In this document: one piece after another, positions 26,252 to 34,812 of the stretch
Layout of the letters: each line of letters starts with the position of its first letter
How positions within the stretch are numbered: the first letter of the stretch is position 1
Origin: an uncultured Lachnospiraceae bacterium
Lineage (GTDB): Bacteria > Bacillota > Clostridia > Lachnospirales > Lachnospiraceae
Length of the DNA: 48,103 bases
NCBI GenBank assembly: GCA_910585995.1
Contig: CAJUGG010000093.1
Location: forward strand, 1 to 48,103
Direction: 5' to 3'
Program-made: the position numbers and the translations under genes
The notes under the pieces: model-generated
What the model saw: only the letters and a program-made list of their open reading frames with translations
Databases searched by the model: none
Told to the model about the DNA's origin: nothing

Positions 26252-26280
26252 ATTATAAGCGCACTGTCGGCATTTTTCAA
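26252..26280 (-). promoter_or_regulatory. liv operon promoter
   Basis: Minus-strand TTGAAA (26280-26275), 17-nt spacer, TATAAT (26257-26252), about 60 nt before the livJ start. Confidence 0.85.
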
Positions 26281-26307
26281 CCATTTTTTCAGAAAAACTC
26301 ACTAACC

Positions 26308-26598
26308 TTACTTAGATATGGAAAGTACAGAAGGCAGATTTTCCAATGACAGATTGGAAAGCTGCAGATAGAGATCTTCATTGGTGACCGCCTGCACAAT
26401 CTTCGGAGCCGTGATATTATAGATACTGCTGCCTGTAAGGCTTAGATAGGCAAAACCCGCAAAGAGAAAGAGGCAAATTGTAAACTTTAGTTTAAATATC
26501 GCGAAAAAACTGGAAGGAACCTCCTCTTTTTCCTGATAAAGTCCATAAGGCTTTCCTCCATAAGTCTCTCGCAATAACTGCTCTCGATAGGCACCCAT
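26308..26598 (-). CDS. Small single-pass membrane protein, unknown
   Basis: 96 residues: a charged N-terminus with Tyr and Gly (YREQLLRETYGGKPYGLYQ), one transmembrane helix (about 38-58), and a C-terminal outside or inside tail. ATG eight bases after AAGGAA, so likely translated. No family recognised. It is upstream of and parallel to the liv operon, but the liv genes have their own promoter. A weak TTTTTCTGAAAAA hairpin follows its stop. Confidence 0.65.
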   Translation of the reverse strand: MGAYREQLLRETYGGKPYGLYQEKEEVPSSFFAIFKLKFTICLFLFAGFAYLSLTGSSIYNITAPKIVQAVTNEDLYLQLSNLSLENLPSVLSISK

Positions 26599-26694
26599 AC
26601 ATATGTTTCCTTATTTTTGTCCTTACTTAAAAAAATTCTATGACACTATTTCTGGAAAAATTACGCAAAGACTATAGGATTTGCAGACACCGTG

Positions 26695-26703
26695 TGATAA
26701 AAT
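26695..26703 (+). promoter_or_regulatory. Possible extended -10 promoter for the lipoprotein gene
   Basis: TGATAAAAT matches an extended -10 (TGnTAAAAT) about 35 nt before the lipoprotein start; no good -35 is present. Confidence 0.4.
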
Positions 26704-26738
26704 ACAAGTAATACTCCAGATACAGAAAGGACAATCTC

Positions 26739-27986
26739 ATGTTGAAAAAGAAAAACATACGAATGATACTTACCACCCTGCTGCTCAGTTTAGCTTTAGC
26801 AGGATGCGGCAGCGACCAGGCACCCGCACCAGAAGAAGAGACCACAAAACCCCCTGTCGCAGAAAAAACTGACACCCAGGAAGAAGACATTCCAGAAGAT
26901 ACCCAACAAGAAACTTCCCGCGAAGCATCCGTCTCAGGCACAGAAGAGGCTGACAACGCACAGCCTGCTGCAAAAGACACGATCAAAAAAGGCGCACTTA
27001 TCACAGAGCAGACCTTTGACGTGAACCTTCACCCTCTCGGAGAAGTGACGTTTGCCTCCTATGAACCAGACACTTCTGAAAACCCCTTAGCCGATGCAGT
27101 ATTTCTGATCGAAAAAGACGGCGAAGTCCTCACACAGCTTCCCGGTGTCACAGAAGAAAACATCGGCTTAGAATTATTTCACAAAGTAGAAGCCGTCTCT
27201 TTTACCGATTATAACAACGACACCTATGACGACATCATCCTGATCCTCAGCTACTATTTTGGCGCCGGTCCCCAGGCAGCACAGCCTCACTCTCTGATCC
27301 GCTATTACAGCGGAACTGCCAACGGTGATTTTCTCTACGAATCCCAGATGTCCCAAGATGCCTCCATGGCCCTGTCAGAGATCACCATAGAGACTGCCAA
27401 AAACTTTATCGGCGGCAAACGAGTAGAAGAATCCCCGGAAGACGCCACCTCCGAGTCCCTAGAACCCTGGCAGGAAGCATACCTTCAGTATCTTAGCAAC
27501 GACTCCGACCCCCAGATCCAGTCCGGCTACACTCTGATCAACATTGAAGACAGCGGTATCCCCCAGATCGTAGAAGTCGGTGACTGCGAAGCCACCGGCT
27601 GCCGCATCGTCCACTACGGAAACGGTAAAGTCCATGTCACCCAGCTCAACCGCCTGTACTTTACCTACATCCCCTACGGCAACCTCCTGTGCAACTCCGA
27701 AGGCCTGATGGACTGCTACTACGACCTCGTCTACCGCCTGAAAGACGGAAAACTCACCCTGATCGCCTCCGGCTACTACGGCGCCGAAGACAACAGCAAC
27801 GTCCAGTTCGACGACAACGGCGATCCCATCTACCAATACGAATGGGAAGGCACCCCTATGAGCAGATCCGACTACCAAAAAGAACTCTCCCAAACATACG
27901 ACTCCTCCCAAGCCACCACCTACGACTACGAGCACCTCTTCACCCTAGAAGAACTCCAACAAGCCATCACCCAATATTCCCTCTGA
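26739..27986 (+). CDS. Uncharacterised lipoprotein
   Basis: 415 residues. The signal peptide ends LLLSLALAGC, a lipobox, followed by a Pro/Glu/Thr-rich acidic linker (to about residue 85). The mature domain has repeated acidic, tyrosine-rich segments such as DYNNDTYDDIILILSYYFG, reminiscent of FG-GAP-like or VCBS-type calcium-binding beta repeats, and a C-terminal block ending YDYEHLFTLEEL. No enzyme motif seen. AAAGGA precedes the ATG. Faces outward from the membrane; function unknown. Confidence 0.85.
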   Translation: MLKKKNIRMILTTLLLSLALAGCGSDQAPAPEEETTKPPVAEKTDTQEEDIPEDTQQETSREASVSGTEEADNAQPAAKDTIKKGALITEQTFDVNLHPLGEVTFASYEPDTSENPLADAVFLIEKDGEVLTQLPGVTEENIGLELFHKVEAVSFTDYNNDTYDDIILILSYYFGAGPQAAQPHSLIRYYSGTANGDFLYESQMSQDASMALSEITIETAKNFIGGKRVEESPEDATSESLEPWQEAYLQYLSNDSDPQIQSGYTLINIEDSGIPQIVEVGDCEATGCRIVHYGNGKVHVTQLNRLYFTYIPYGNLLCNSEGLMDCYYDLVYRLKDGKLTLIASGYYGAEDNSNVQFDDNGDPIYQYEWEGTPMSRSDYQKELSQTYDSSQATTYDYEHLFTLEELQQAITQYSL

Positions 27987-27991
27987 CAAAA

Positions 27992-28026
27992 AGTGGGGTT
28001 CATTCACCACTGTGATGATCCCCACT
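27992..28026. terminator. Bidirectional terminator between lipoprotein and restriction genes
   Basis: AGTGGGG (27992-27998) pairs with CCCCACT (28020-28026), with TCAT/GATGA pairing inside. On the minus strand TTTTTG follows, so it best serves the restriction gene; it also follows the lipoprotein stop. Confidence 0.65.
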
Positions 28027-28075
28027 AATTCTAAAAAGCTTTAACTTTCAACGATATATTACTAAACCCTCTTGT

Positions 28076-29182
28076 TTAAGGATTAAACACTACTTGTCCC
28101 TTAAATTTTTCAAAAAAACTCATTGGAATACTCCTCTGACACTTAAAGCTTTTTTCTGCAACATAAGTAAAACTTTTTCCCAGTTCTTCTCCGGGACACA
28201 TTATTAGCCCATCAATTGCACCATCCCTGGCATTAGTCAATGCAATCAGATATCTGATAGTTCTTGTCGTAAAATTATCATTAATTTGTTCTTCAAACTG
28301 TGGAGAATATTTCCCAAGATCAATCGTTGGTGAATCTTGTACTTTGACCTCCAGCATTTGATTTTTTATATCCGGATATCCACCTTCAAGACTATCTTGC
28401 TTAACACTATATCCCAATTGATAAGCTACCATTCTTTCTAATTGCTGTCCTCGTTGTTTTGTAGACAAAGAAATATCCAACCTTTCACCAATAAGCTTGT
28501 CAGTTATGCGTTCATCCATTACCACTATTGGCAAAACTTTATGAGGTTCATCTTTTATACTGACATCAGCATTTATAGTTTCGTCACCACTGGCTAAAAG
28601 TTCTTGAGGCAAATCTGAATCAGCTATTACCATACCACCATTATGAATAATATCTTCACGTTTTTTATTAGAAATAATAAGCTGTTGTTTCACTGTAGGT
28701 TTGCCAAATTTTCCAAATCTATTTTCAATATATTCTGGCGTCATTACTACTATAGCTTCTATGCAATTATCTGTATTTATTTTACCAAAAACAAATCTTA
28801 CATCGCTTGCCAAAAGAGTTTCTCCATTCTTTAAGTCAACCTGCACCGAAGCACTGTTTGGGTTTCTATTCCATACTTGCAAATTATATGAATTGCCCGT
28901 TGTCACTATATATGTATCTATATATTCTCGTAAGAAGGTTGGTACTCCTTTTTGTTTAGGTGGTATAATTTCATATTCATCCGCTGCTTCAGGCATATAA
29001 TTTGATAAGAGATGATTGGTTATCATCTTTCTAAAATTAGAGCCATCTGTTCTTGATTTCCCTGTCATAGGTATCGTCCGGCCAATCAATGGCCTCAATG
29101 CTTCTGCTAATTTTTCAGGTGAAGACATAGCACTTTTACATTTGGGTGGTTTTTTCCCTTCTTCAATATAATTTATTAGCAA
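28076..29182 (-). CDS. Type II restriction endonuclease (putative)
   Basis: 368 residues, placed directly after a DNA methyltransferase and overlapping it by 7 nt. A PD-(D/E)XK-type site is visible near residue 265: GGYPDIKNQMLEVKVQDSP, i.e. PD, seven residues, E-V-K. The rest is not recognised, so cut specificity cannot be assigned. The first start is a TTG with GGAG very close; the next ATG is 18 codons later, with no clear ribosome binding site. Base composition is clearly more AT-rich than the flanking lipoprotein and his genes, a sign of transfer. Confidence 0.75.
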   Translation of the reverse strand: MLINYIEEGKKPPKCKSAMSSPEKLAEALRPLIGRTIPMTGKSRTDGSNFRKMITNHLLSNYMPEAADEYEIIPPKQKGVPTFLREYIDTYIVTTGNSYNLQVWNRNPNSASVQVDLKNGETLLASDVRFVFGKINTDNCIEAIVVMTPEYIENRFGKFGKPTVKQQLIISNKKREDIIHNGGMVIADSDLPQELLASGDETINADVSIKDEPHKVLPIVVMDERITDKLIGERLDISLSTKQRGQQLERMVAYQLGYSVKQDSLEGGYPDIKNQMLEVKVQDSPTIDLGKYSPQFEEQINDNFTTRTIRYLIALTNARDGAIDGLIMCPGEELGKSFTYVAEKSFKCQRSIPMSFFEKFKGQVVFNP

Positions 29183-31368
29183 TTCTCCATTCTTCCTTTT
29201 CCTATAAAACTTTTTATTTTTAAAACTTCTTCCTCTGATAAATCAAACGCATCATAAACAATCTGATCTATTTCATTTTCCAATTCACCTGACATGCCCA
29301 CAATTAAATCATCCACATACCTGGCTATGGTTATAGCATCCTCTTTTTTGATTTTTGGAATAGGCCATCTATTCAAATTCGTTGTAGTATACCTATATTT
29401 CTGCGAATACAAACAACCGCTTATCATCTTTTGATAATATTCCATGGCTTTGGAATTTAAAACTCCTAAAAGAAAACAATAATATTGATGTTCATTTAAA
29501 TCCACATATTCCGACATTAAAACCGAATCTTTCTTTGTCAAAAAGAACGTATTCCCTTGGCATAATCTCCCCGACTCATCCAGTGCAAATGAATTATTTG
29601 AAACAATATCTCTTGTAACAATTTTAATTTGTTGAAATTTCGATAGCTTTTGAGGAACCCAACACTCATACCACATTCTACTCTTAGACCTTGTCAAATA
29701 GGAGCGTTTCTTTAATACTTCTGCACATTCTTTAAGATATTCTGCCGCTTTAGGTATCTCTTCCAACGGAATGGCAACCATATTACCATCTATTTCTCTA
29801 TGTGGATATAATATATATCTGTCCTTTGAGCTTTCACCCCATGAAATGTTCCACTTATTCACATTAAAACTCTGTATCAATGGATAGACCACTTTGTTCT
29901 CAAATGCATGTTCATTAATAAAGTTTTGGGTCATTGGTTTCACAAATATTATATCTGCGGTCGTCTTTATCCCGACACATACATCAAATATATCATCCAG
30001 AGAACATAATCTCAGTTCATCCATTTTCGTTTTAATTGTGTTTTCATCACTTGTAGAAAAGTTCCACGTTTTTCCACCAGCAGGTATTCTGACATTTGAG
30101 CGAGACACTTCAAAAATTTGTTTGTCTTCATTTCCATAAAGAATGAAACTTTTACCATATATCAGCTCATTTTCAACATACTCAAATAACTCATTCGCAT
30201 TCAGACACTCATATTGTACATCTTGCTCAGCAGTTTTTATTCCAATATAATCCACTTCACACTTATCACTCTTACTATTCTCACACATAATAATTGCTGG
30301 CAAAACAGCAGCACCAAAGAATTTTGTATCATACAGATCTACCAGTTTTCTAACATGTCCTGTTTGTGACAAATATTCTCGTATACCCACACCATAATTA
30401 GTCGTCAAATATTTGTTACTTGTAATCAAACACATCCTTCCATTTTCATTCAACAATTTATCACTTTTTTCTAAAAAACAAATAAAAATATCGAATCTTC
30501 CCGTAGCACTAACAAAATTATTTCTTATAAAATCCCTATATTCAGCAGACATGTTTTGTAATCTGATATAAGGGGGATTGCCAATAATATAATCCGAGCT
30601 GTCTTCCACGCACAAAAAATCCTGACAGTATACAGGCAACTTTCCTACCATATCCAACACATCGTTCATTTCGAGTATCAAATTTCTCTTAATCAGCGAA
30701 GAAATCATCACAATCTTGGTAACAAATACATTTGATGGTTTTGTATCATATGCTCGTATTAATTTATGTCCTAATAGTTTTTCTTTATATGTGTCTGTAG
30801 TTTCATTGACATACAAACCGTCTATAAACCTATCTATTATCTGTTTTACAAATGTACCTGTTCCACATGCCGGATCCATAATCGTTTTACTAACAGAAAC
30901 TTTCTCATCATATCCCATAATATCCAGCATATATTTAACTATTTCATCCGGCGTTCTTTCACTTCCAGATTTTTTTCGAGATTCTAAACCTATTCCATCT
31001 GTCAATAACCCAAATAATATCTCATCTAACTCTTCTTCTGTTTTATCAGTAAATGAAATTTCGTTATTTTTCATATTTGAAAAACCTGCGCATATTTTTT
31101 CAATCTGATTCTCATTAAATTCTATTCCATTTCTACTCAATAGTTCAATCAATACGGCTGTCGCTGTATATATAGCTGATATTGAATAGTTTAGCATCTT
31201 ATCTTGTGCTGACAGTTCATTCTCCACTTTTCCAAACATCTTATCTATAAACTTTGTCTCATCATCTTGGACATTCAAATAATAAACATGTCCAAAATTT
31301 CTTTTATAAAAACCAAAGTTCTTATTAATAACATAGTAAGAATTTTCTAAAACGCTCATGGCATCCAT
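29176..31368 (-). CDS. N6-adenine DNA methyltransferase with specificity region
   Basis: 730 residues. Motif I DPACGTGTFV near residue 180 and motif IV NPPY near residue 265 identify an adenine-N6 methylase of the Eco57I/TaqI kind. The C-terminal half, with LNRWPIPKI near residue 680, resembles a TaqI-like target recognition domain. It protects host DNA from the endonuclease encoded next; it is large, but no nuclease motif was seen in its N-terminus, which argues against a fused type IIG enzyme. The ATG at 31368 is eight bases after GGAGG. AT-rich, with codon use unlike the neighbours. Confidence 0.9.
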   Translation of the reverse strand: MDAMSVLENSYYVINKNFGFYKRNFGHVYYLNVQDDETKFIDKMFGKVENELSAQDKMLNYSISAIYTATAVLIELLSRNGIEFNENQIEKICAGFSNMKNNEISFTDKTEEELDEILFGLLTDGIGLESRKKSGSERTPDEIVKYMLDIMGYDEKVSVSKTIMDPACGTGTFVKQIIDRFIDGLYVNETTDTYKEKLLGHKLIRAYDTKPSNVFVTKIVMISSLIKRNLILEMNDVLDMVGKLPVYCQDFLCVEDSSDYIIGNPPYIRLQNMSAEYRDFIRNNFVSATGRFDIFICFLEKSDKLLNENGRMCLITSNKYLTTNYGVGIREYLSQTGHVRKLVDLYDTKFFGAAVLPAIIMCENSKSDKCEVDYIGIKTAEQDVQYECLNANELFEYVENELIYGKSFILYGNEDKQIFEVSRSNVRIPAGGKTWNFSTSDENTIKTKMDELRLCSLDDIFDVCVGIKTTADIIFVKPMTQNFINEHAFENKVVYPLIQSFNVNKWNISWGESSKDRYILYPHREIDGNMVAIPLEEIPKAAEYLKECAEVLKKRSYLTRSKSRMWYECWVPQKLSKFQQIKIVTRDIVSNNSFALDESGRLCQGNTFFLTKKDSVLMSEYVDLNEHQYYCFLLGVLNSKAMEYYQKMISGCLYSQKYRYTTTNLNRWPIPKIKKEDAITIARYVDDLIVGMSGELENEIDQIVYDAFDLSEEEVLKIKSFIGKGRMENC

Positions 31369-31470
31369 AATACAAACCTCCACCCAATCTTCTGTCAACT
31401 TCATAATATCCCGAAAATCACACTAAAGAGCATTACATATTTTCACCAGAAATTCGAACGTATTTTCTCA

Positions 31471-31499
31471 ATCATATCATTCCACTACCATTTTTGCAA
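31471..31499 (-). promoter_or_regulatory. Promoter of the restriction-modification operon
   Basis: Minus-strand TTGCAA (31499-31494), 17 nt, TATGAT (31476-31471), about 100 nt before the methyltransferase start. No separate controller gene is present. Confidence 0.65.
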
Positions 31500-31532
31500 T
31501 GATAACTTCTCTCTTTCCTCCCTACACTCCCA

Positions 31533-31559
31533 GGGTCAGCCGCAGACAGCGGCCGACCC
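31533..31559 (-). repeat. Family C hairpin at the 3' end of the his genes
   Basis: GGGTCAGCCGC (31533-31543) pairs with GCGGCCGACCC (31549-31559); the one mismatch becomes G-U on the minus strand. The flanks AAGAGGACGGGT (minus) match the outer end of family A copy 3. It starts 8 nt after the hisIE stop and may also act as a terminator, though no T run follows. Confidence 0.6.
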
Positions 31560-31567
31560 GTCCTCTT

Positions 31568-32809
31568 TTATCTATCCGCCAACTCCCTTGTAATATCCTC
31601 CCAAGTCACCCCTCGTTCCACCATCAGCACCATCGCATGATACAGAAGATCCGACATCTCATACTTAATCTCCTCCGGATCTGGATTCTTCGCCGCAATA
31701 ATTAATTCTGCCGCTTCCTCCCCCACCTTCTTCAGAATCTTATCAATCCCCTTATCAAACAGATAATTGGTATAAGACCCTTCTTTCGGATGCTGCCTGC
31801 GGTCCAGGATCACCCCATAGACATCTTCAAAGACTTTCAGAGGATTCTTCTCCTCATACTCTTTACGCACCATATCCCGATAAAAACAAGTACGGTTCCC
31901 CGTATGACACGCCGCTCCCACCTGGCTCACCTTTGCCAGAATCGTATCATTGTCACAGTCGATTGACAAAGATTTCACATACTGAAAATGTCCGCTCGTC
32001 ATCCCCTTTGTCCACAGCTCATCCCGGCTCCGGCTCCAATACGTCATCCGCCCGGTCTCCAGCGTCGTCTCAAAAGCCTCCTCATTCATATACGCTAACA
32101 TCAGCACTTCCATCGTCTTATAATCCTGCACGATCACTGGCACCAGCCCGTCCTCATCCTGTTTCACCGATCTCCAGGACACACTGCTCTGTAGCGTATT
32201 CATCTGAAGCCCCCGGCCCGCTGCCTTTTTCTTAAGTCCCATAAAATCCGCCACTTCCATGGAAAAATAAGCCGTCGAGATCCCGTCTGCCCATTTATTT
32301 GACAACACTTTGATGATCGCCTCATCCGAAGCCGCCGCACTGATACTGATCACCGGAATCTCTCCCTTATAAGGGCAAAACTCATCCGAACCAGACCACA
32401 GCATCAGACTTCCCAGCTCGTCCAGCTCCTTCGTACACTGACTCTCCTCACAGATACTAAATCCAATCTTCTCCTTCCCAAACCGTTCGGACACCTCTTT
32501 GGCCATCTCCACATTGCTCTCCCTACCAAAGTTCAGGATCGCCTTGTCGCACCCCGCATACAGGATCTTCTTCACATCCTCCACACGTCTGATATGTCCG
32601 CCCGCATACAGAGGGATCTCCACCTCGCGGCTGATCTCTTTTAACAGACCAATCGCCGCCTCATGCTCCTCATCCGATTCTGCCAGATCAAAGATCAATA
32701 TCGCATCTGCTCCATTATCACTGTAAAATTTTGCCAGCTTCACACCGTCCTGCCCGTTGGCCATACCGCCGCGTATAGGCATCACCGGAATCAAATGTTT
32801 TCTCTTCAT
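31568..32809 (-). CDS. hisIE: HisA/HisF-like barrel fused to HisI-HisE
   Basis: 413 residues in three parts. Residues 1 to ~210 resemble a HisA/HisF TIM barrel (LIPVMPIRGGMANGQDG start, YAGGHIRRVEDVKK). The catalytic Asp expected in IPCLDVKDG is Pro here, and the second barrel Asp is also not evident, so this part is probably not an active isomerase or cyclase. Residues ~215-330 are HisI, phosphoribosyl-AMP cyclohydrolase, with MTYWSRSRDELWTKG and the zinc site GAACHTGNRTCFY. Residues ~335-413 are HisE, phosphoribosyl-ATP pyrophosphatase, with VGEEAAELIIAAKN. The ATG is one base after the hisB stop. Last gene of the his operon here. Confidence 0.92.
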   Translation of the reverse strand: MKRKHLIPVMPIRGGMANGQDGVKLAKFYSDNGADAILIFDLAESDEEHEAAIGLLKEISREVEIPLYAGGHIRRVEDVKKILYAGCDKAILNFGRESNVEMAKEVSERFGKEKIGFSICEESQCTKELDELGSLMLWSGSDEFCPYKGEIPVISISAAASDEAIIKVLSNKWADGISTAYFSMEVADFMGLKKKAAGRGLQMNTLQSSVSWRSVKQDEDGLVPVIVQDYKTMEVLMLAYMNEEAFETTLETGRMTYWSRSRDELWTKGMTSGHFQYVKSLSIDCDNDTILAKVSQVGAACHTGNRTCFYRDMVRKEYEEKNPLKVFEDVYGVILDRRQHPKEGSYTNYLFDKGIDKILKKVGEEAAELIIAAKNPDPEEIKYEMSDLLYHAMVLMVERGVTWEDITRELADR

Positions 32810-32810
32810 C

Positions 32811-33398
32811 TTACAAACTGCCTTTCGTTGATAATACATCTGTGATCCGCTCATCATAGGACACCGCAGCATCCAAAGCCTTTGCAAATGCCTTAAACAT
32901 CGCCTCACAGATATGATGATTGTTGCTCCCTACTAACACATGAAAATGCAGATTCATCTGCGCATTATAAGAGACCGCATAGAAAAATTCCCGCACCATC
33001 TCCGTATCCAGATCCCCGATTCTTGGCACCGTAAACTTCGCATCCGACGAATAATACGGCCTTCCCGACAGATCAATCGCACAGGCAACGCAAGCCTCAT
33101 CCATCGGCAGAAGCGAGGATCCAAAACGCTTAATCCCCTTCTTATCGCCGACCGCCTCTCTGATCGCCTGCCCAAGCACAATCCCGGTATCCTCCACCGT
33201 ATGATGGCAGTCCACCTCCAGATCCCCATCCGCACAGACCTCCAGATCAAACAACCCATGGCGCGCAAATCCATCCAGCATATGATCAAAAAATCCCACT
33301 CCCGTATGAAGATCAGCCTGCCCTCTCCCATCCAGATTCAGACAGACACGGATCTTCGTCTCCTTAGTATTTCTCTCAATCTTCGCTTCTCTACTCAT
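32811..33398 (-). CDS. hisB: Imidazoleglycerol-phosphate dehydratase
   Basis: 195-residue monofunctional HisB, sixth enzyme of histidine synthesis, two-Mn active site. Motifs GVGFFDHMLDGFARHG, DCHHTVEDTGIVLG and the C-terminal GSNNHHICEAMFKAFAKAL supply the histidine ligands. No HisB-N phosphatase domain. ATG overlaps the hisD stop as ATGA, with GGAGA upstream. Confidence 0.97.
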   Translation of the reverse strand: MSREAKIERNTKETKIRVCLNLDGRGQADLHTGVGFFDHMLDGFARHGLFDLEVCADGDLEVDCHHTVEDTGIVLGQAIREAVGDKKGIKRFGSSLLPMDEACVACAIDLSGRPYYSSDAKFTVPRIGDLDTEMVREFFYAVSYNAQMNLHFHVLVGSNNHHICEAMFKAFAKALDAAVSYDERITDVLSTKGSL

Positions 33399-34696
33399 CC
33401 TATCTCTCCTTCAAACCGCACCCCAATCGAATTGGCATGGGCGGTCAACTGCTCCTTCTTGGCAAAATATTCAATATCCTGATGCACCCGCTGCAGCGCT
33501 TCTCTGGAATAATAGATGATACTGGATTTTTTCACAAAGTCATCCACCGACACCGGTGAGAAAAACCGCGCCGTCCCATTGGTCGGCAAGATATGATTCG
33601 GCCCTGCAAAATAATCCCCCAGCGGTTCACTGCTATATTCTCCCAGAAAAATTGCCCCCGCATTTTTCACCTTCATCATATCTTCAAAAGGATTCCTTGT
33701 CACAATCTCCAAATGCTCCGAAGCAATCTCATTTACCATCTCAAGCGCTTCTTCCTTCGTATCCGCCACCAGCAGATACCCATAATGATCCAACGATTTC
33801 TGTATAATCTCTCTCCTCGACAAATTTTTCACAAAGTTATCCACCTCTGCAGACACCCGCTCTGCCAGCTCCTGACTCGTAGTCACCAATATCGCGCTCG
33901 CCATCTCATCATGCTCCGCCTGCGAGAGCAAATCCGCCGCCACATATCTAGGATTCGCCGTCTCATCCGCCAACACCAGGATCTCACTCGGTCCCGCGAT
34001 AGAATCAATCCCCACGACCCCCGACACCAACTTCTTCGCCAGCGCCACATAGATATTCCCAGGCCCCGTAATCTTATCCACCTTCGGCACACTCTGCGTC
34101 CCAAAAGCCATGGCCGCCACCGCCTGCGCACCGCCCATCTTATAGATCTCATCCGCGCCAGCCTCCGAAGCTGCCACCAGCACCATAGGATTCACTTTCC
34201 CTTCCCGATCACAAGGCGTCGCCATCACCACCCGCTCCACCCCTGCAATCTTAGCCGGCACAATATTCATCAGCACCGAAGAAGGATACACTGCTTTGCC
34301 CCCCGGCACATACACCCCCACCGCTCTAAGAGGCGTCACCTTCTGCCCCAGCATCGTCCCCTCATCCGTCGTATCAAACCAACTATACCTCTTCTGCTTC
34401 TCATGATACCCCCAAATATTCACAAGCGCCCTCTTAAAAACCCCCAAAAACCGCTCATCCACCTCCCGATAAGCCTCTTCTATCTCTTTCCTCGTCACTC
34501 TCACATTCGATGCGTTAATCTTTTCACAATCAAACCGATGAACATACGAAAAAAGAGCCTCATCCCCCTCTCTTTTCACCCGCTCCACAATCTCCCTCAC
34601 CCTCTCTTCATACTCCCCCTGATTCCCCGCACCTCTCTGCAAAAGCCGCTTCATCAACTCTCTTTTCGACTCCTGATCAATCCTTACAATCCTCAT
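33395..34696 (-). CDS. hisD: Histidinol dehydrogenase
   Basis: 433 residues; oxidises L-histidinol to histidine using NAD+ and Zn2+. Family features: AVGVYVPGGKAVYPSSVLMN, GPGNIYVALAKKLV, GIDSIAGPSEILVLAD, and SQAEHD supplying the zinc ligands, plus AGPNHILPTNGTARF near the C-terminus. ATG preceded by AGGAGATGGAGT. Separated from hisG by 323 nt filled mostly by family A copy 3, unlike the tight spacing elsewhere in this operon. Confidence 0.97.
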   Translation of the reverse strand: MRIVRIDQESKRELMKRLLQRGAGNQGEYEERVREIVERVKREGDEALFSYVHRFDCEKINASNVRVTRKEIEEAYREVDERFLGVFKRALVNIWGYHEKQKRYSWFDTTDEGTMLGQKVTPLRAVGVYVPGGKAVYPSSVLMNIVPAKIAGVERVVMATPCDREGKVNPMVLVAASEAGADEIYKMGGAQAVAAMAFGTQSVPKVDKITGPGNIYVALAKKLVSGVVGIDSIAGPSEILVLADETANPRYVAADLLSQAEHDEMASAILVTTSQELAERVSAEVDNFVKNLSRREIIQKSLDHYGYLLVADTKEEALEMVNEIASEHLEIVTRNPFEDMMKVKNAGAIFLGEYSSEPLGDYFAGPNHILPTNGTARFFSPVSVDDFVKKSSIIYYSREALQRVHQDIEYFAKKEQLTAHANSIGVRFEGEIG

Positions 34697-34812
34697 ACTC
34701 CATCTCCTTTCCTATTATAAAAACACCACTTCATCCCTCTGCCCTCAATACACCTGTGTATCTACACGCTCCCTCAAGATCCCCTCATCAATCACTCCCT
34801 CCCCCAGCCTCA

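Noticed and set aside
27459..27935. A 158-codon minus-strand frame rich in Val and Gly inside the lipoprotein gene
   Set aside because: Low-complexity antisense of Thr/Tyr/Asp codons; the plus-strand lipoprotein has a signal peptide, lipobox and ribosome binding site.
31453..31458. TTCGAA site in the methyltransferase leader as a possible self-regulatory methylation site
   Set aside because: The enzyme's target cannot be read from its sequence and a six-base palindrome is common by chance.
33593..34720. A 375-codon open frame on the plus strand opposite hisD
   Set aside because: It is rich in His, Arg and Pro, typical of antisense frames of this composition, and lies wholly over a clear hisD; no ribosome binding site or family motif.
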